Shown: positions 62,561-64,000 of the stretch, piece after piece
How positions within the stretch are numbered: position 1 is the first letter of the stretch
Layout of the letters: every line of letters begins with the position of its first letter
Origin: Streptomyces albus subsp. albus
GTDB lineage: Bacteria > Actinomycetota > Actinomycetes > Streptomycetales > Streptomycetaceae
Length of the DNA: 64,000 bases
Direction: 5' to 3'
Assembly (NCBI RefSeq): GCF_000725885.1
Contig: NZ_JODR01000017.1
Coordinates: 62,001-126,000 of the forward strand
The notes under the pieces: model-generated
The model's database searches: none
What the model saw: only the letters and a program-made list of their open reading frames with translations
Told to the model about the DNA's origin: nothing
Position numbers and translations under genes: made by a program

Positions 62561-63253
62561 TCACGGCCGCCGCGCCGCCCGGCCCCGCAGCGCCCCGGCC
62601 GCCGCTCCCCCGGCGGCGGCAGCGGCAGCGGCGGCCAGCACGAAGGACCACACGGGGCTGCGCCGTCCCGGCGAGAGCACATCCCGGGTGCGGTCGTAAG
62701 CGCTCAGCGGCACTCCCGCGAGCACGTTGCCGGGCGGGCGCCGGGGCACGGCCGGGTGCGGGTGTGTGGGAGCGGTCAGCCGGGCGGCCTCCCACGCGGC
62801 CCCCAGCCGTACCAGGTGCGCGTCGTCGAGCACCTCTTGCAGCCGGGGCAGCACGCGGTCCTCCTCGTCGCGGATGTCCTGGCGGATGAGCGCGAACGCC
62901 TCGGCGACGAGCCGGGGACGGCCGGGATCGTCCGGGTCCGTCCGTTCGAACCGGGCGATCAGCTCGTTGATCCGCTGGTGCTCCGCCTCGATCTCGGCCG
63001 TCAGCTCCTCCCCGCCGGGCACCAGACGGCGCACCGCGGGCCACAGCACGGTCTCCTCGGCGAAGGCGTGGCTGAAGACCAGCTGGACGATGTCCCGCAT
63101 GACCGTCCCGCCCTCGTCCCCGGCGGCGGACCAGTAGCGGTCCATGAGCCGGTCCAGACGTGCATGGTCCCTGCGCTGCCGGGCGAGCACGCTGCCGGGC
63201 CCGCCCAGTTCGTCCGTGCTCTGCTCCGCCAGCGACCGCACCATCCGCCGCAC
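62561..63253 (-). CDS. Hemerythrin HHE-domain protein with C-terminal membrane helix
   Basis: 230 aa. The four-helix HHE domain (residues about 20-135) shows RQRRDHARLDRLMDRY, FSHAFAEETVLWP (HxxxE) and EAEHQRINELI, but in the fourth helix IRQDIRDEEDRVLP has Asp where the second HxxxE His is expected. A Pro/His linker and a membrane helix (VWSFVLAAAAAAAAGGAAAG) end the protein. It probably binds a di-iron or mono-iron site and senses oxygen or NO; the altered ligand leaves this open. Confidence 0.88.
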   Translation of the reverse strand: MRRMVRSLAEQSTDELGGPGSVLARQRRDHARLDRLMDRYWSAAGDEGGTVMRDIVQLVFSHAFAEETVLWPAVRRLVPGGEELTAEIEAEHQRINELIARFERTDPDDPGRPRLVAEAFALIRQDIRDEEDRVLPRLQEVLDDAHLVRLGAAWEAARLTAPTHPHPAVPRRPPGNVLAGVPLSAYDRTRDVLSPGRRSPVWSFVLAAAAAAAAGGAAAGALRGRAARRP

Positions 63254-63419
63254 CTCGCCCGCTCCGCCCGGTTCCGTGACCGGAACCAGCGTCCCAGGGA
63301 CCGGGCCGGGCCGCCTCCCGTGAGCCCCCGGACGGGGACCGTCACCCGGACCCGAGACCGCACGGCAGCGGCGGCCGTCGGCCCGCGCCGGGCACGGGCG
63401 GGAAGGGGCCGCCGCCCGC

Positions 63420-64000
63420 TCAGCGGTCGGCGGTCTCCACCGCGGCCACCGCCGCCTGGGGACGGATCGGCATGCGGTTGACGGGCCGTCCGGTGGCGGC
63501 CCGCACCGCGGCGGCCACCGCCGCCGGCGTCGTCACCACCGGGGCGGAGGACGCCGCCTTCGCACCGAACGGCGCCACCACGTCCCGCTCCTCCACCAGC
63601 TTGACGATGCGGATGTCCGGCGCGTCGAGCGCCGTCGGCAGGGCGTACGCCGTGAAGTCCGGGTGCCGCACCACGCCCTTGGCCACCCGCAGGTGCTCCG
63701 TCAGCGCCGTGCCGACACCTTGGGTGATCCCCGCCTCCAGGCGGGCCCGCAGCTGGCGCGGATTGAGGACCTTGCCGACGTCCTGCGCCAGCGCGACCTC
63801 CACCACCCGCACCGAGCCCAGTTCGATGTCCACGTCCACCACGGCCCGCACGGCGGCGAAGGCCAGGCCCACGAAGGCGTCGCCCTGCCCCCACTCGTCC
63901 AGCGGCTCGGTGGGGTGGGGCCGGCACTGGGCGGTGGCCCACAGCTCCTTGCCCTCCAGCGCCTCCGCGACCGTGGTGGACAGCACCCCGTCGTAGGAGG
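63420..64000 (-). CDS. Xanthine dehydrogenase family molybdopterin-binding subunit, C-terminal part
   Basis: Runs off the right edge; 193 codons are seen. GQGDAFVGLAFAAVRAVVDV, DVGKVLNPRQLRARLEAGIT with QGVGTALTEHLR are the molybdopterin-binding blocks of the large subunit of xanthine dehydrogenase-like enzymes. Near the end, where these enzymes have GVGEPP with the catalytic Glu, the sequence is APFGAKAASSAPVVTTPAAV. It therefore lacks the usual Glu, which marks a divergent subgroup or a changed mechanism. Substrate unknown. Confidence 0.85.
   Translation of the reverse strand, partial: SYDGVLSTTVAEALEGKELWATAQCRPHPTEPLDEWGQGDAFVGLAFAAVRAVVDVDIELGSVRVVEVALAQDVGKVLNPRQLRARLEAGITQGVGTALTEHLRVAKGVVRHPDFTAYALPTALDAPDIRIVKLVEERDVVAPFGAKAASSAPVVTTPAAVAAAVRAATGRPVNRMPIRPQAAVAAVETADR

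Overview
The window reads as core chromosome of a Streptomyces or close relative. Base composition is very GC-rich with GC-biased third codon positions, and GTG/TTG starts are frequent. Actinomycete-specific genes are present: an SsgA-like sporulation protein, a CysO/CysM/Mec cysteine pathway, DUF2017 next to clpS, and N-acetylglucosamine PTS genes with DasR-type operator sites. From memory the gene order resembles the S. coelicolor interval around SCO2890-SCO2945 (penicillin-binding protein, SMR exporter, bcp, MFS, tRNA-Leu, rdgB, rph, nagF-nagE1-nagE2, cysM, clpS, pncB, pncA, ssgG, hppD, hppR); this was not checked against a database.

Layout. 1-11.3 kb: a broken, edge-truncated repeat protein, a DasR-like GntR regulator, an oxidoreductase, an FAH-family enzyme, a DUF445 membrane protein with a glycine-rich tail, an SGNH esterase and a three-gene ABC exporter. 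11.5-18.5 kb: a bifunctional penicillin-binding protein with a long disordered N-terminus, a guanidine-III riboswitch in front of a Gdx/SugE exporter, a GroES-like protein, a DUF3618 protein, a peroxiredoxin, an MFS symporter and tRNA-Leu(UAG). 18.5-20.8 kb: an accessory insert next to the tRNA with a regulator remnant and a translationally coupled methyltransferase/HNH-endonuclease pair. 20.8-34.3 kb: rdgB, a lipoprotein, rph and the GlcNAc PTS (nagF, nagE1, nagE2), where nagE1 and nagE2 are separated by about 8.4 kb of accessory and decayed genes (ABC fragment, SnoaL-like protein with LysR, a frameshifted gene, an IS5-type remnant, HTH/hydrolase, CPBP protease, TetR/nitroreductase).

34.3-48.6 kb: an MBL hydrolase, the cysteine module mec - leader peptide - cysO - cysM, an amino-acid permease, clpS-DUF2017, NAD salvage genes pncB and pncA, small unknowns, two RDD membrane proteins and ssgG. 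48.8-54.3 kb: an FAD-linked dehydrogenase, hppD with a divergent Lrp-type regulator, a Lon-like protease and the IclR regulator hppR. 54.7-64 kb: a DEAD-box helicase, a secreted amidase, an MFS transporter, a LysR - cysteine dioxygenase - sulfite/sulfate exporter cluster, a hemerythrin-like protein, and the 3' part of a molybdopterin oxidoreductase leaving the right edge.

Themes. (1) Sulfur: carrier-protein cysteine synthesis with a Cys-containing leader peptide, and cysteine dioxygenase linked to an exporter. (2) Aminosugar sensing: three dre-like sites and a DasR-like regulator. (3) Degenerate GC-rich intergenic repeats (2.2-2.7, 53.0-53.6, 57.9-58.15 kb) and proteins with long Gly/Pro/Ala tails. 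(4) Local gene decay, with at least four probable frameshifts. The most promising lead for an undescribed system is the methyltransferase-HNH cassette by tRNA-Leu; the most informative single sites are the guanidine-III riboswitch, the cysO leader peptide and the CysO C-terminus, which extends two residues past the Gly-Gly.
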